In this document: positions 54,888-63,741 of the stretch, piece by piece | Numbering within the stretch: position 1 is the stretch's first letter | Layout: each line of letters starts with the position of its first letter | DNA from: CAVQBP01 sp963740945 | GTDB lineage: Bacteria; Bacteroidota; Ignavibacteria; Ignavibacteriales; Ignavibacteriaceae | DNA length: 64,000 nt | Direction: 5' to 3' | Assembly: GCA_963740945.1 (NCBI GenBank) | Contig: CAVUGE010000036.1 | Span: 24,523-88,522, forward strand | The notes under the pieces: model-generated | Seen by the model: only the letters and a program-made list of their open reading frames with translations | Databases searched by the model: none | What the model was told of the DNA's origin: nothing | Translations under genes and position numbers: made by a program

Positions 54888-54913
54888 CTCCGGGGTTTTT
54901 AGAAACCCCGGAG
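54888..54913 (-). terminator. GC-rich hairpin downstream of the chemotaxis receptor
   Basis: CTCCGGGGTTT-TTAG-AAACCCCGGAG is a perfect 11-bp stem about 120 bp after the receptor stop. No T run follows on either strand, so termination is likely but not certain. The gap 54453-54887 otherwise shows no gene I trust. Confidence 0.6.
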
Positions 54914-55030
54914 ATTTATGTTAGAATACAATATCTATTTTAAGCCACTGCTGCTTTTGGTTTGAATCTCCAGGCTATGGCAAGACCTGCTGCAAAAAAC
55001 CTTACCAAGTGATCAATCAGCTGTGCAAAT

Positions 55031-56749
55031 CTAAGATTTTATCAATTTTCCGTTATGCCTAATAGAGTAATGAGTCTCTCTTTTATCGTCATCGATTTTA
55101 AAGTTAGCGATTAAATTCTGGAGGTTTTCAGTTAACCGATTCAAATCTTCAGCAGACCTTGCAACTTGTTGAATTGCCTCAGCACTTTCATTTGAAATAT
55201 TGCTCATTGATTCGACACTTTTGCTAATTTGTTCAGCAGTCGTTGATTGTTCTTCACTTGCACTAGCAATCTGGTTTACATCATCCACAACTTTATTAGA
55301 AGCTCTTATTATTTCCTTTAATGATTCTCCTGCTTTATTAGCCATCTCATGTCCTTTTTTAACCTCATCAGTCCCTACTTCAATTGATTTAACCGCACCT
55401 TTTGTTTCCGTCTGAATCTTTATAATCATTCCGGCAATTTCTTTAGTTGCTTTAGTAGTACGTTCAGCGAGTTTTCTAACTTCATCAGCAACGACTGCAA
55501 AACCGCGTCCTTGTTCACCAGCACGAGCGGCTTCAATAGCTGCATTCAAAGCAAGTAAATTAGTTTGATCAGCAATATCATCAATAACTTGGATTATTTC
55601 GCCAATTTGATTACTGCTGTTACCCAGTTGTTTTACTGTATTAGCAGCTTCTGAAACAACCTCAGCAATTCTTTTCATTCCGACTACTGTATTCTCAACT
55701 ACTTTTCCCCCTTCTTCTGCAATCTTTTCGGCTGTTCTTGCATTTTCAGATGCAGCCCCAGCATTTCTGGTAGACTCTAGAATAGTTTTTGTCATTTGTT
55801 CTATTGCAGTTGCTACTTCTGAAGTTTGTGTAGATTGTTCTTCTGCACCAGAAGCCATTTCTTCTGTACTAGAAGATATTTGAGAACTTGCACTTGCTGT
55901 TGCATGAACAGCTTCTGAGACTTGATTCACCATTTTTTTAATATTTATAATAGATCTATTAAATGCATTGTATAGTTTGGAAATATCATCATCTTCTTTT
56001 TCAGAAACTACTTGGATTGTTAAGTCTCCATCTGCAAATTGTTCCATGGCTTCCATCATTCTTTGAGTTGATCTAGTTAGATAATTTTGCATTTCTTTAA
56101 TTTCCGTAATATCAGTCACCTGTTCAACAGCGCCAATTACTATTCCATCCTTATCTCTAATAGGAAAACCTACATATATAACAGGAACTTTTTTACCATT
56201 GGGATTTGCAATAGTCTCCTCAGTAAATCCTTTTTCAAATTTCATAGCTTTATATAAAGCACAAGATTCAGTTTTACAGTGACCGGTTTTGAATTGATCG
56301 TAACATTTTTGTCCTATTAGTTGTTTTTGATCTTTGCCAACAACTTCTGCTCCTTTTTTATTCATATACTGAATGTTAAAATCCTTATCTATATGCATAA
56401 CCGGAGCAGGCAAATTTTCTAAGTACTGTGTCTGAATGCCAATTTTTTCAGTCAAATAATTAAATGTTTCGGCAATATTTTCATATTCATTTTTAGAATC
56501 TAAATCTAATCTTAAATTATAATTACCTTCAATAATTGCCTTTGCTGCAATGTTAAGTTCTTTAGTTGGTTTTATAATCCTTTTCTTTGCTAAAAAATAT
56601 AGTACGCTACAAAGTAGAATAACCGATGAATTTGCGTATAAAGATGAGGTATTTGATCCGCCAATCAATTGAATTATCAGTGATATTCCAATTATAGAAA
56701 TAATCATTAGGTAGCCAGCGACGATTTGCCTGCTAATTAAAGGTTTCAT
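55031..56749 (-). CDS. Methyl-accepting chemotaxis protein with PAS domain
   Basis: 572 residues. Two N-terminal membrane segments (about 10-28 and 38-53) with only a tiny periplasmic loop, then a HAMP domain (about 55-108), a PAS domain (about 110-215, 'HIDKDFNIQYMNKKGAEVVG', 'VEQVTDITEIKEMQ'), a second HAMP-like region and the signalling hairpin with 'DDIADQTNLLALNAAIEAAR' and 'RGFAVVADEVRKLAERTTKA'. The near absence of an outer loop means it senses an internal cue through PAS. No che gene is nearby, so it must use a chemosensory system elsewhere. Confidence 0.92.
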   Translation of the reverse strand: MKPLISRQIVAGYLMIISIIGISLIIQLIGGSNTSSLYANSSVILLCSVLYFLAKKRIIKPTKELNIAAKAIIEGNYNLRLDLDSKNEYENIAETFNYLTEKIGIQTQYLENLPAPVMHIDKDFNIQYMNKKGAEVVGKDQKQLIGQKCYDQFKTGHCKTESCALYKAMKFEKGFTEETIANPNGKKVPVIYVGFPIRDKDGIVIGAVEQVTDITEIKEMQNYLTRSTQRMMEAMEQFADGDLTIQVVSEKEDDDISKLYNAFNRSIINIKKMVNQVSEAVHATASASSQISSSTEEMASGAEEQSTQTSEVATAIEQMTKTILESTRNAGAASENARTAEKIAEEGGKVVENTVVGMKRIAEVVSEAANTVKQLGNSSNQIGEIIQVIDDIADQTNLLALNAAIEAARAGEQGRGFAVVADEVRKLAERTTKATKEIAGMIIKIQTETKGAVKSIEVGTDEVKKGHEMANKAGESLKEIIRASNKVVDDVNQIASASEEQSTTAEQISKSVESMSNISNESAEAIQQVARSAEDLNRLTENLQNLIANFKIDDDKRETHYSIRHNGKLIKS

Positions 56750-56984
56750 CTTTTTCTCTTTCGGGAGTTGGTTTATTTCTTATAAATTATTGTTTATGTT
56801 GATATTATCGGAAAGTATTAATTTTACTTTAATTGTTATGAAATAAGCGATATCTAAGTAAAAATAAAGGGTTATAAGGGGATTTTTTTACTATTATTTA
56901 GGCTTATTTGGGACGGAGTTATAACGGAGGTGAAGCGTATGTCATTGGTCTATTGGGTTATTAGTTGTATGATCTAAAGAGGTT

Positions 56985-57416
56985 TTAGATAAGAATGCTT
57001 TCCCTCTTTTTTGATTTGAAAGCATCTCTCTGGATCTTAACAACCGGCATGATGATATCGATTTCATTCTTGTTTATTGTTACAGGCTCATAGGAAAAAT
57101 TATCATGGGATAAGTCTATAAAACCTGCTGGGAGTATTCTGAACCGCCCGATAATCTGTTTACTTGATTTCAGTTTTGCCGCAGCTATACAGCCATCATA
57201 TAATATTGCATCCGAATCTAACAATAACAGATCTCCTTCTTCAATGGTTGGCTTCATAATATCTTCTTTCATTCTCAGCACCATGCACCCGTCCTTTTTA
57301 TGATAACTGAAAGCTGTATGCTCCGTACTATCCTCCTTAAAAAATTCTACGGTTGAGCCGGTTGATATATTTTCAACAACAGGATATTCATAACCTCCAG
57401 GTATGTATTTCTTCAT
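56985..57416 (-). CDS. S24-like repressor C-terminal domain without catalytic dyad
   Basis: 143 residues resembling the C-terminal half of phage repressors (LexA/S24): 'CMVLRMKEDIMKPTIEEGDL' and 'GCIAAAKLKSSKQIIGRF'. The catalytic Ser of the G-D-S-M box is Ile (EDIM) and the expected Lys is replaced, so self-cleavage is unlikely. It overlaps the helix-turn-helix gene by 29 bp in another frame. The pair may be one repressor split by a one-base insertion near 57400, or two coupled proteins. It stands divergent to the replication genes at 58045. Confidence 0.72.
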   Translation of the reverse strand: MKKYIPGGYEYPVVENISTGSTVEFFKEDSTEHTAFSYHKKDGCMVLRMKEDIMKPTIEEGDLLLLDSDAILYDGCIAAAKLKSSKQIIGRFRILPAGFIDLSHDNFSYEPVTINKNEIDIIMPVVKIQRDAFKSKKRESILI

Positions 57417-57660
57417 TTAATTCATCTCTTATTCTTTCGTGGAAATTCTCCCCTGTAAAAATGTAATGGATATCTGCGTCAAGTTCCGCCAGCTTTCTTA
57501 CTATCTCACCTCCGGGGAGAGACCTTCCGGCTATGTACTGCTGAAGTGTCTGGGGTGTCATCCCCAATTTTTCCGCCAGTTTCCTGGATGTCTTAAACTT
57601 TTGTTTAGCAAATTCCTTTATTCTGCCTCCAACCATGATTTTAATCTCTTTATTGTCCAT
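57388..57660 (-). CDS. Helix-turn-helix (Xre) repressor, N-terminal part
   Basis: 90 residues: 'RIKEFAKQKFKTSRKLAEKL' followed by 'MTPQTLQQYIAGRSLPGGEI' is a helix-turn-helix of the HTH_3 type. The last 20 residues ('RIRDELNEEIHTWRL') leave the expected path into an S24 domain, which continues in the overlapping frame (previous entry). It is probably the DNA-binding half of a phage CI-like repressor acting on palindromes at 57952-58009. Confidence 0.75.
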   Translation of the reverse strand: MDNKEIKIMVGGRIKEFAKQKFKTSRKLAEKLGMTPQTLQQYIAGRSLPGGEIVRKLAELDADIHYIFTGENFHERIRDELNEEIHTWRL

Positions 57661-57736
57661 GGTCTTTATGCCTCGTATTTAAGAATTGAAAGTTTGTTTT
57701 ACAAAAGTAAATGGGCTAAAGTCCGATCCTTCCTAT

Positions 57737-57868
57737 CCGTTGGATAAAGAGGCTGTGTGAAAATATAGAAAAACCGTTAAAACGGTAGTTGAAAGCTTCA
57801 TTTTTGCTTCATTTTCAAACAGTTAAAACTGTGGTTAATGATATTCACACAGGCTCTAAATCCAACGG
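57737..57868. mobile_element. MITE-like hairpin element, 132 bp
   Basis: Ends form an imperfect inverted repeat: CCGTTGGAT-(4)-AGGCTGTGTGAA on the left and TTCACACAGGCTCT-(2)-ATCCAACGG on the right. Inside are two small palindromes, ACCGTTAAAACGGT and ACAGTTAAAACTGT. No ORF. Size and structure fit a miniature inverted-repeat element or a large transcriptional hairpin. A 15-bp piece of its end recurs near 15385. Confidence 0.6.
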
Positions 57869-57951
57869 CAAAAGAGGAAAGATAAACAGTTAAATATACG
57901 TCAGCAGCATTCTATTTTCGTTGGGTATTTGACTAAATATGTAATATTATA

Positions 57952-58009
57952 TATTTACGTAAATAAAATATAAAAATTAACATACTTATTATAAATAAAT
58001 ATATGTTAA
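57952..58009. promoter_or_regulatory. Operator candidates for the phage-type repressor
   Basis: TATTTACGTAAATA (57952-57965) is a perfect palindrome, and TTAACATA (57977-57984) is mirrored by TATGTTAA (58002-58009). They lie in the divergent region 36-93 bp before the first replication gene, where a repressor would act. Confidence 0.5.
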
Positions 58010-58044
58010 ATAACATAAGTCAATTAAATAAAGGTACTTAACTT

Positions 58045-58296
58045 ATGATACAGATCACAAAACAAAAGAATCTTAATATACCTATACCCCAGGATCTTCT
58101 CACCGAAATAAAATTCTATGCCGTTAGTAAGGATATTTACAATAAAGATGCTGTCATTGAGCTTTTGGAGCTTGGATTAAAATATTCGAAAAACACAATG
58201 CCGGCTAATAATGATATAATTCAATGCACTCCCCAACAACAAAGCGGAGGAGACTTCCCCGTTAATAAAAATAACAATAAGCATATCCAAAAATAA
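58045..58296 (+). CDS. Small DNA-binding-like protein (ribbon-helix-helix look)
   Basis: 83 residues; 'NLNIPIPQDLLTEIKFYAVS' then 'YNKDAVIELLELGLKY' has the strand-helix-helix pattern of RHH proteins, followed by a polar Asn/Gln-rich tail. First gene of the rightward early operon, 5 bp before the DUF4373 gene. A regulatory role in the phage-like module is plausible but not proven. Confidence 0.55.
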   Translation: MIQITKQKNLNIPIPQDLLTEIKFYAVSKDIYNKDAVIELLELGLKYSKNTMPANNDIIQCTPQQQSGGDFPVNKNNNKHIQK

Positions 58297-58301
58297 TCAG
58301 T

Positions 58302-59303
58302 ATGCCCCGTCCCTATAAGGAGAATGCTGAATATTTTTCTCACGATGCTGATGCTTCCAGTGATGAGAAAATTATCTACCTGGAAAGTAAATACGGTTCG
58401 ACCGGATACTCGTTCTTTTTCAAAATGCTGGAAATTCTTACACACTCAAAGAATTTTGAGATTGAGCTGAATGAAGTCTCCTCTGCAATCTATGCAAAAA
58501 AAATTGGAGTCAGCATGCAGGAATTTTCAGCAATAATAAAAGACTGCATAAGACCCGAAATCCGTGCTTTCTGTCTGGTCGAAGGTAAGCTTTATTCCGA
58601 AGGTTTAAAGAAAAGATTAAAGAATCTCGTCGATAAAAGAAACCGCCAAAGAAATTCTTTAATTGAAAATGATAATTTTAAAAATGCACCCGTTAAAGCT
58701 GATGCATCTGCTTCTCCGGAAGAGATTTCCGGAGCAAAAAATAAAAACAAAAGCATCCGGGTAAATGCTGAAAATACTTTTTCCGGAATTATTGACAGCG
58801 ATAACCCGATTTTAGACGGTGATAATTCGGTTAACGGTGACTATAAGCCTTCGAAAACCGGTATAGTAAAGGAAAGTAAAGTAAAGAAGAGTAAAAAAAA
58901 GAAAAAAGATGATCATCATGATGACCACGATGTCCCTATTTTCTCAATTGACAAACACTTACCGGAAAATGCAGTTTCAAAGCTTTTCTCCATCTGGTCC
59001 AGGGCACCTGATTCACGCGCAGAGATTAATGCCGCAGAAGAGCTATTGAAATCATTTTCCTTCCATGAAGTCGAGGAAGCATTTTACAGGTCTGCCGAAT
59101 ACCGTAAGGGAACCCTCCCCTATGTAAGGGCAATTTTGGATAATTCGAAAAAAGAAAAAAAGGAGAATAAAAATGAAACTACCAATAAACAACAACGGCA
59201 ATCAGAACAATCCTTATCCGGTTCAGCCTTTATCCAGAGAGAAGCTGATAAAGATTTTTCCTCAGTTATCCTCCAGAGTGCTCGATCTTCCTCCGAAGTA
59301 TAG
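58302..59303 (+). CDS. DUF4373 (Lin1244/Lin1753-like) phage replication protein
   Basis: 333 residues. The N-terminal 100 residues match the DUF4373 domain: 'ADASSDEKIIYLESKYGSTG', 'YSFFFKMLEILTHS', 'CLVEGKLYSEGLKKRL'. A long polar, Lys-rich linker follows ('KVKKSKKKKKDDHHDDHDV', about 195-215) and then a helical DnaD-like tail ('VSKLFSIWSRAPDSRAEINA'). Such proteins start phage replication and recruit the helicase loader, which is encoded directly after and overlaps by 131 bp. Confidence 0.82.
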   Translation: MPRPYKENAEYFSHDADASSDEKIIYLESKYGSTGYSFFFKMLEILTHSKNFEIELNEVSSAIYAKKIGVSMQEFSAIIKDCIRPEIRAFCLVEGKLYSEGLKKRLKNLVDKRNRQRNSLIENDNFKNAPVKADASASPEEISGAKNKNKSIRVNAENTFSGIIDSDNPILDGDNSVNGDYKPSKTGIVKESKVKKSKKKKKDDHHDDHDVPIFSIDKHLPENAVSKLFSIWSRAPDSRAEINAAEELLKSFSFHEVEEAFYRSAEYRKGTLPYVRAILDNSKKEKKENKNETTNKQQRQSEQSLSGSAFIQREADKDFSSVILQSARSSSEV

Positions 59304-59953
59304 TGAATATTCGTTCTCTTCATTTGTTATAAACAATCGAAACGAAACAGCATATAAGTTCTGCCTGGAATATTCACGCAGACCGAAAGGATTTTTAGTT
59401 CTTTATGGAAAGACAGGGTAGGGAAGACGCTCCTTGCTGTCTCTGTTCTCAAAGGTTTTTTCCCGGTGGAGCTCTCCGACGATCAAATATTTAAACGGAA
59501 GAATTCACTTATCAGTGAACTTGAATATTATAAAAACATACCCGGTGAGGAAAACAAAAGGAGATATGAGACTATTAAAAATTATTTCGACAGGGAGCCT
59601 GGCAGAACCGCCAGGCTTCCTCAATTTATTTGAAGTCGATTAATTTGGCTCATACTCTGCATGAGCTCTCAGTTAAAAATGAGCGATCACTAATCTCATT
59701 TATAAATAATATTCTCCGCTATGACTGCATCCTGTTCGATGATTTAGGTTCTGAAAAATTCTCCGATGCAGTTAGACAGAATTTCTATTACCTGATTGAC
59801 GAATGCTATACGAATGAAAAGCCCATGATTATTACCTCAAATGAATCAATAATGGAAATCAATCGGAAAGAGCCGCGGATTGCATCCCGTCTATCGGAGG
59901 GTTTAATCATCCACTTGCAGGATTTCGATCACCGCCTGAATAAACTTGAATAA
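59173..59953 (+). pseudogene. DnaC-like helicase loader with two frameshifts
   Basis: AAAAAGGAGAATAAAA before ATG 59173 sets the start. Reading across frames restores one AAA+ protein of about 260 residues: 'RRPKGFLVLYGKTG' plus 'GKTLLAVSVLKGFF' (Walker A, GKTGVGKT once one G is restored at about 59417), 'INLAHTLHELSVKNERSLIS', and Walker B 'DCILFDDLGSEKFSD', ending 'DFDHRLNKLE'. Each shift is a single-base loss: the first in a GGG run, the second between about 59600 and 59630. Either the gene is dead or the assembly under-called short homopolymers. Confidence 0.8.
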
Positions 59954-59961
59954 CAATATTA

Positions 59962-60106
59962 AGTCATTGGTCAATTATGGTCATTGGTCATTTGTGGTCA
60001 TTCAATAGTCATTTATAGTCATTGGTCATAAAATAGTCATTTGTGGTCATTTAATAGTCATTTATAGTCATTTATAGTCATTTATAGTCATTAAATAGTC
60101 ATTTGT
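59962..60106 (+). repeat. GTCATT minisatellite, locus 3
   Basis: About 16 units of 'AGTCATTTAT', 'TGGTCATTTG' and 'AATAGTCATT' fill the gap between the helicase-loader gene and the ATPase fragment. Same family as the arrays at 27981 and 48429, longest of the three. Confidence 0.88.
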
Positions 60107-60133
60107 AAAACAATAAAACAATAAAACAATATC

Positions 60134-60506
60134 ATGACCTCCACACTAACAATAAAAAACTTCCTCTCTTTGAAAAATGTAAAGTTCAATATGGGTACGA
60201 AAATATTTCTGATAGGACCGAATAACAGCGGGAAAAGTTCAATCGGTAAAGCAATTGAATTTCTTTATGCTAACGTAATAGAAGATAATCTTAAAACCAG
60301 GACTATTTTTTGCATTGATGAGAGTATTGATCTCGGTACCTATTCCGATATCGTCTTTAACCATGAAGTGAACAAATCCGTAATTTTCCGGTTTGATTAT
60401 CACTCATCACTAGAAGAAAACTTTTGAAGATGCTTTTATAAAAGGTCCAACTGAAAATAAATATGTATTTTATGGTTTTGAAAAAGAAAAATTCTTGTGG
60501 GATTAA
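60134..60506 (+). pseudogene. OLD/ABC-type ATPase N-terminal fragment
   Basis: Starts 'LTIKNFLSLKNVKFNMGTKI' and 'FLIGPNNSGKSSIGKAIEFL' (Walker A), the N-terminus of AAA_15/OLD-type proteins often found in defence systems. After 97 residues the frame shifts by one extra A near 60417, continues as 'KTFEDAFIKGPTENKYVFYG' and stops at 60506. Everything after the first fifth of the protein is missing. Confidence 0.72.
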
Positions 60507-60510
60507 AATA

Positions 60511-61029
60511 ATGGAAGGATTAATTGGAGTTTTAATAGGTTCCATAATCACGATAATCATCTTTCGTATTGATAGAAAAGATAGATTAAAACTTTCATCA
60601 CTGGAACGTAAAGATAAATTCAAATTAGTTGCTATTGAAAAAAGATTAGAAACACATCAGCGGGCATTAGCATATTGGTATAAAATGATTCAGCATATTC
60701 ATAAAACTCATAGTTTAGAAAAAATAAAAATACTTACCGAAGCTCGTGAATTTTGGTATAATAATTCCCTATTTATGGAAAAGGAAACAAGAAGAAGATT
60801 CTCTGATGCTATTAGCATCGTTTCACTCTATGCAGATAAATTATTTGCTTATAGAAATTCTGTAATGGATGAACACAAAAAAGAATTGAAGACAGATTTT
60901 ATGAAGGATTGGAATGATTTGATGAAGCTTCCAGAAATTATCCCAAAAGAAGTGGAACTTGAACCCATCAAGCCTATTGAAGAATTTACTCCTGAAGGTA
61001 AACAAATAAAAAAATTGGAGGATAATTGA
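60511..61029 (+). CDS. Membrane-anchored coiled-coil protein, unknown
   Basis: 172 residues from ATG 60511 (MEGLIGVLIGSIITIIIF), which places one N-terminal membrane helix first; an earlier in-frame ATG at 60463 overlaps the dead ATPase. The rest is cytoplasmic, charged and helical ('IDRKDRLKLSSLERKDKFKL', 'MEKETRRRFSDAISIVSLYA'). The stop overlaps the TTG start of the Beta-family gene, so the two form one unit. Function unknown; a membrane-tethered part of the cassette that follows. Confidence 0.6.
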   Translation: MEGLIGVLIGSIITIIIFRIDRKDRLKLSSLERKDKFKLVAIEKRLETHQRALAYWYKMIQHIHKTHSLEKIKILTEAREFWYNNSLFMEKETRRRFSDAISIVSLYADKLFAYRNSVMDEHKKELKTDFMKDWNDLMKLPEIIPKEVELEPIKPIEEFTPEGKQIKKLEDN

Positions 61030-62135
61030 TAAGCCCCGATCAATATGTACCAATTCTGAAGTGTAAAAGAGGAGAATTTAGAGCCTTAGTAAAACTGCCG
61101 GCATCGGTCTTGGATAAAATAGTTCCTGTAATTGACCTTGTGCCTCCTCAAAATCTAAATGCATTTCGTAAACAGAAAAAAACTAAAGAAGAGTACCAAG
61201 AATACCTTGAAAAATATTTTACAGTAGTATTAGATTATTTTAGAAAATACTGGCAGAAACAAAGACTACTCTATATTGACGGGTATATGATACAAGACTT
61301 AGGATTATTGAAAAATGATGTTCATCCAATAGAGTATATGTTTAATAATTTGTTGCCGGAAGGATTTAATATTTTACCTGTTATTGGAAATTCTACCGGT
61401 TCTTATTATAACGATGTAGTTAAAAAAATAATATTAGATCTTAATTTAGGTGCCGGTTTACGGGTTTTCAGATTAACAAATACTGATTTTAACGTTTCTA
61501 TTAATGAACTTCTAAATTATCTGGGCATTCTACCTGAAGATTTGGATTTGATTATTGATTTACGTTCATTGGAAGGTGTTGAGTTGAACCAGTTATTATT
61601 ATATACTGAAAACAGAATCAACCAATTGAGTTATTTAGATAGTTGGCGCAGTTTTGTATTATCAGGAACTGTATTTCCCGTCAACCTTTCCGATATCGCT
61701 GCTGATCAGATTTACCTTCTTCCAAGGATTGAATGGCAAAACTGGCAGCAATCAGTTCAAAATAAAAGACTTGATCGTATCCCTTCTTACTCTGATTATG
61801 GAATTTCTCATCCCAAAATCCTTGCTTACGATACCGATTACATTAATATGAGCGCAAGTATAAGATATACCGGTAATGAAAACTTTTATATTTACCGCGG
61901 CAGAGGAACAAGACAGCATGGTTTTGAGCAGTTTTTTGATCTTTCCGAAATGTTAATCAGCCGTCCTGAATACTGTGGAAGAAAACATTGCTTTGGAGAT
62001 AATCAAATATTCAATTGCGGTACTGAAAAAGTAAAAACTGGTAATCCTGAAACATGGCGATTAATTGGAACAAATCATCACATCACAAAAGTAACAGATC
62101 AATTACACCAGTTTTTTCTCAATTTTAATGTTTGA
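61026..62135 (+). CDS. Beta family protein (T4 beta-protein-like)
   Basis: 369 residues. The opening 'YVPILKCKRGEFRALVKLP' and later 'VPVIDLVPPQN', 'DLIIDLRSLEGVELNQLLLY' and the Cys/His-rich C-terminus ('PEYCGRKHCFGDNQIFNCG') fit the phage-related Beta_protein family (PF14350 type), whose biochemical role is not established. Start TTG 61026 overlaps the previous stop (ATTGA). The end runs 37 bp into the end of the opposite-strand sce7726-like gene. Beta-family genes are often seen with sce7726 and ImmA/IrrE genes, as here. Confidence 0.75.
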   Translation: MISPDQYVPILKCKRGEFRALVKLPASVLDKIVPVIDLVPPQNLNAFRKQKKTKEEYQEYLEKYFTVVLDYFRKYWQKQRLLYIDGYMIQDLGLLKNDVHPIEYMFNNLLPEGFNILPVIGNSTGSYYNDVVKKIILDLNLGAGLRVFRLTNTDFNVSINELLNYLGILPEDLDLIIDLRSLEGVELNQLLLYTENRINQLSYLDSWRSFVLSGTVFPVNLSDIAADQIYLLPRIEWQNWQQSVQNKRLDRIPSYSDYGISHPKILAYDTDYINMSASIRYTGNENFYIYRGRGTRQHGFEQFFDLSEMLISRPEYCGRKHCFGDNQIFNCGTEKVKTGNPETWRLIGTNHHITKVTDQLHQFFLNFNV

Positions 62136-62650
62136 CGTACTTCATTTAATATAATATCTTTTTCTAATCCAAAAGTAATTATCTTATGCAGTTTTGCTTT
62201 AGATAGGTTGTATTTAGTAATTAACCTGTATTTATTTACCAATTCAATCAGCTCATCTTTCCAAAGTAACTGCAGACTACTTTCCGCATCAATTGATATA
62301 TTTAACTCAGCTCTTCTAATTTCACTAACCTTTTCATTATTATCTATGATTATAATCCCCCACCAATTGGGAATTATTTTTAATGTTTTTTCTAAATGGC
62401 ACTCATTAATTGAAATTGTAACTTTTTCCAAAGATTTATTATAATATTTTATTTGGGTTGGCAATCTTTGAAGTGTATCATTTTCACTTTTGATTTCATA
62501 TCCATGTATAAGACCATTAATTACAGCTATATCAATTCTTGCCAATCCTTTGCAAACATTTAACTCATCAACAATAACTGTTTCCAGGTTATTAATATTT
62601 TCTTTCTTGAGATAATTATGGAGTGACTTCCTTATTTCTGCATCAAGCAT
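62099..62650 (-). CDS. sce7726 family protein, PD-(D/E)XK nuclease-like
   Basis: 183 residues. 'ARIDIAVINGLIHGYEIKSE' gives an Asp...Glu-x-Lys pattern of restriction-type PD-(D/E)XK nucleases, after an N-terminal helix ('MLDAEIRKSLHNYLKKENIN') typical of the sce7726 family. It is transcribed against the Beta-family gene, with the two stop ends overlapping by 37 bp, and is divergent from the ImmA/IrrE gene with an 89-bp AT-rich shared promoter region. Family function is unknown; a nuclease in a defence or conflict system is the natural guess. Confidence 0.72.
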   Translation of the reverse strand: MLDAEIRKSLHNYLKKENINNLETVIVDELNVCKGLARIDIAVINGLIHGYEIKSENDTLQRLPTQIKYYNKSLEKVTISINECHLEKTLKIIPNWWGIIIIDNNEKVSEIRRAELNISIDAESSLQLLWKDELIELVNKYRLITKYNLSKAKLHKIITFGLEKDIILNEVRQTLKLRKNWCN

Positions 62651-62739
62651 AAATATTAATATGTTTATTTATATTAAAAGTAAATATTTATTATATTAAA
62701 ATATACAAATTAAAAATAAATAGTCTAAAGCCTTTTAAA

Positions 62740-63741
62740 TTGGAGACGGCAGCAAATCTCAACAGCATCTTTTCCTCACTTAATAATTACGGAATAGATA
62801 AAAGTTTTCTTCGAAAAGTTATATTACCCGATTGGTGGTCTGAAGATATCTTATCTTCTAAAGCCGGGTATTTTCAGACATTAAGTATAATAGCAAAAAA
62901 TTTAAATCTTAATGTTTCCGACCTAATCGATCATCCTGATAATTTAATTCCGGTTAACCGGCTTCCCATTAAATTTAAAAAAGCTGCAAATGTTGAAATT
63001 AATTCTAAAGGTTTATGGCCCAATACTTTAGCTTCAAAAATATCTGGTTTAGTAAACGAATCCTTTTCAATACCCCCTCAAGAAATTATCAGTGACATAT
63101 TAGAATTACGCAAAACGTTTTTAACCAAATATAATTCTATTGAACTTAGTTCTATTTTAGATTTTCTGTGGCAAAATGGTGTTCCGGTCATTTTCATTTC
63201 TCAATTTCCCCGGGATGTTCATAAAATGGATGGTATGGTTATCAAATCCGCTGATAGAAATATTATTTTATTATCTAAAAATAGAAGACACAATGCATGG
63301 GCTATATTCATATTACTCCATGAATTAGGTCATATTATAAATAAACACCTCAATGATAATGAATCCATTATTTATGATGTTGATATTGAAACAGAAATAG
63401 ATGATGAAGAAAAACAAGCAAATGATTCAGCACTAACATTTTTAAGTGGTTCAATTAACCATAATCTTTTAGAAGGTCATTTCACAACCGGTTTTAAATT
63501 AGCAGTTAATTGTCAAAAAATAGCAGCTGATCTGCAAATTGATCCAGGTGTAATTGCATTAAATTTTGCTTACCGTTATAAAAATTTTCCTCTGGCACAG
63601 CAAGTGTTAAAAATACTTGATCCAAAAGCTGATGCAATTTCCTTGATTAAAAATAAAATGAAATCTTATCTTCAGCTTACAAACCTAACAGAGGAAAATT
63701 TAGAATTCTTTTTAAAGGTAACAGCACTAGAAGGGGAATAA
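62740..63741 (+). CDS. ImmA/IrrE family metallopeptidase with N-terminal Xre-like region
   Basis: 333 residues starting at TTG 62740. Residues 1-65 are helical and resemble a degenerate Xre domain ('FQTLSIIAKNLNLNVSDLID'). The peptidase domain (about 145-260) has the zinc motif H-E-x-x-H as 'IFILLHELGHIINKHL' and a downstream acidic ligand box 'EIDDEEKQANDSALTFL'. Proteins of this family cleave repressors or antitoxins. It abuts the next gene (stop TAA and start TTG touch), so the metallopeptidase and the PIN-like protein behave as a pair. Confidence 0.83.
   Translation: METAANLNSIFSSLNNYGIDKSFLRKVILPDWWSEDILSSKAGYFQTLSIIAKNLNLNVSDLIDHPDNLIPVNRLPIKFKKAANVEINSKGLWPNTLASKISGLVNESFSIPPQEIISDILELRKTFLTKYNSIELSSILDFLWQNGVPVIFISQFPRDVHKMDGMVIKSADRNIILLSKNRRHNAWAIFILLHELGHIINKHLNDNESIIYDVDIETEIDDEEKQANDSALTFLSGSINHNLLEGHFTTGFKLAVNCQKIAADLQIDPGVIALNFAYRYKNFPLAQQVLKILDPKADAISLIKNKMKSYLQLTNLTEENLEFFLKVTALEGE

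Noticed and set aside
54940..55030. Minus-strand peptide ending 'FAAGLAIAWRFKPKAAVA'
   Set aside because: Looks protein-like but has no start codon and is only about 30 residues; could be a scrap, not enough to annotate.
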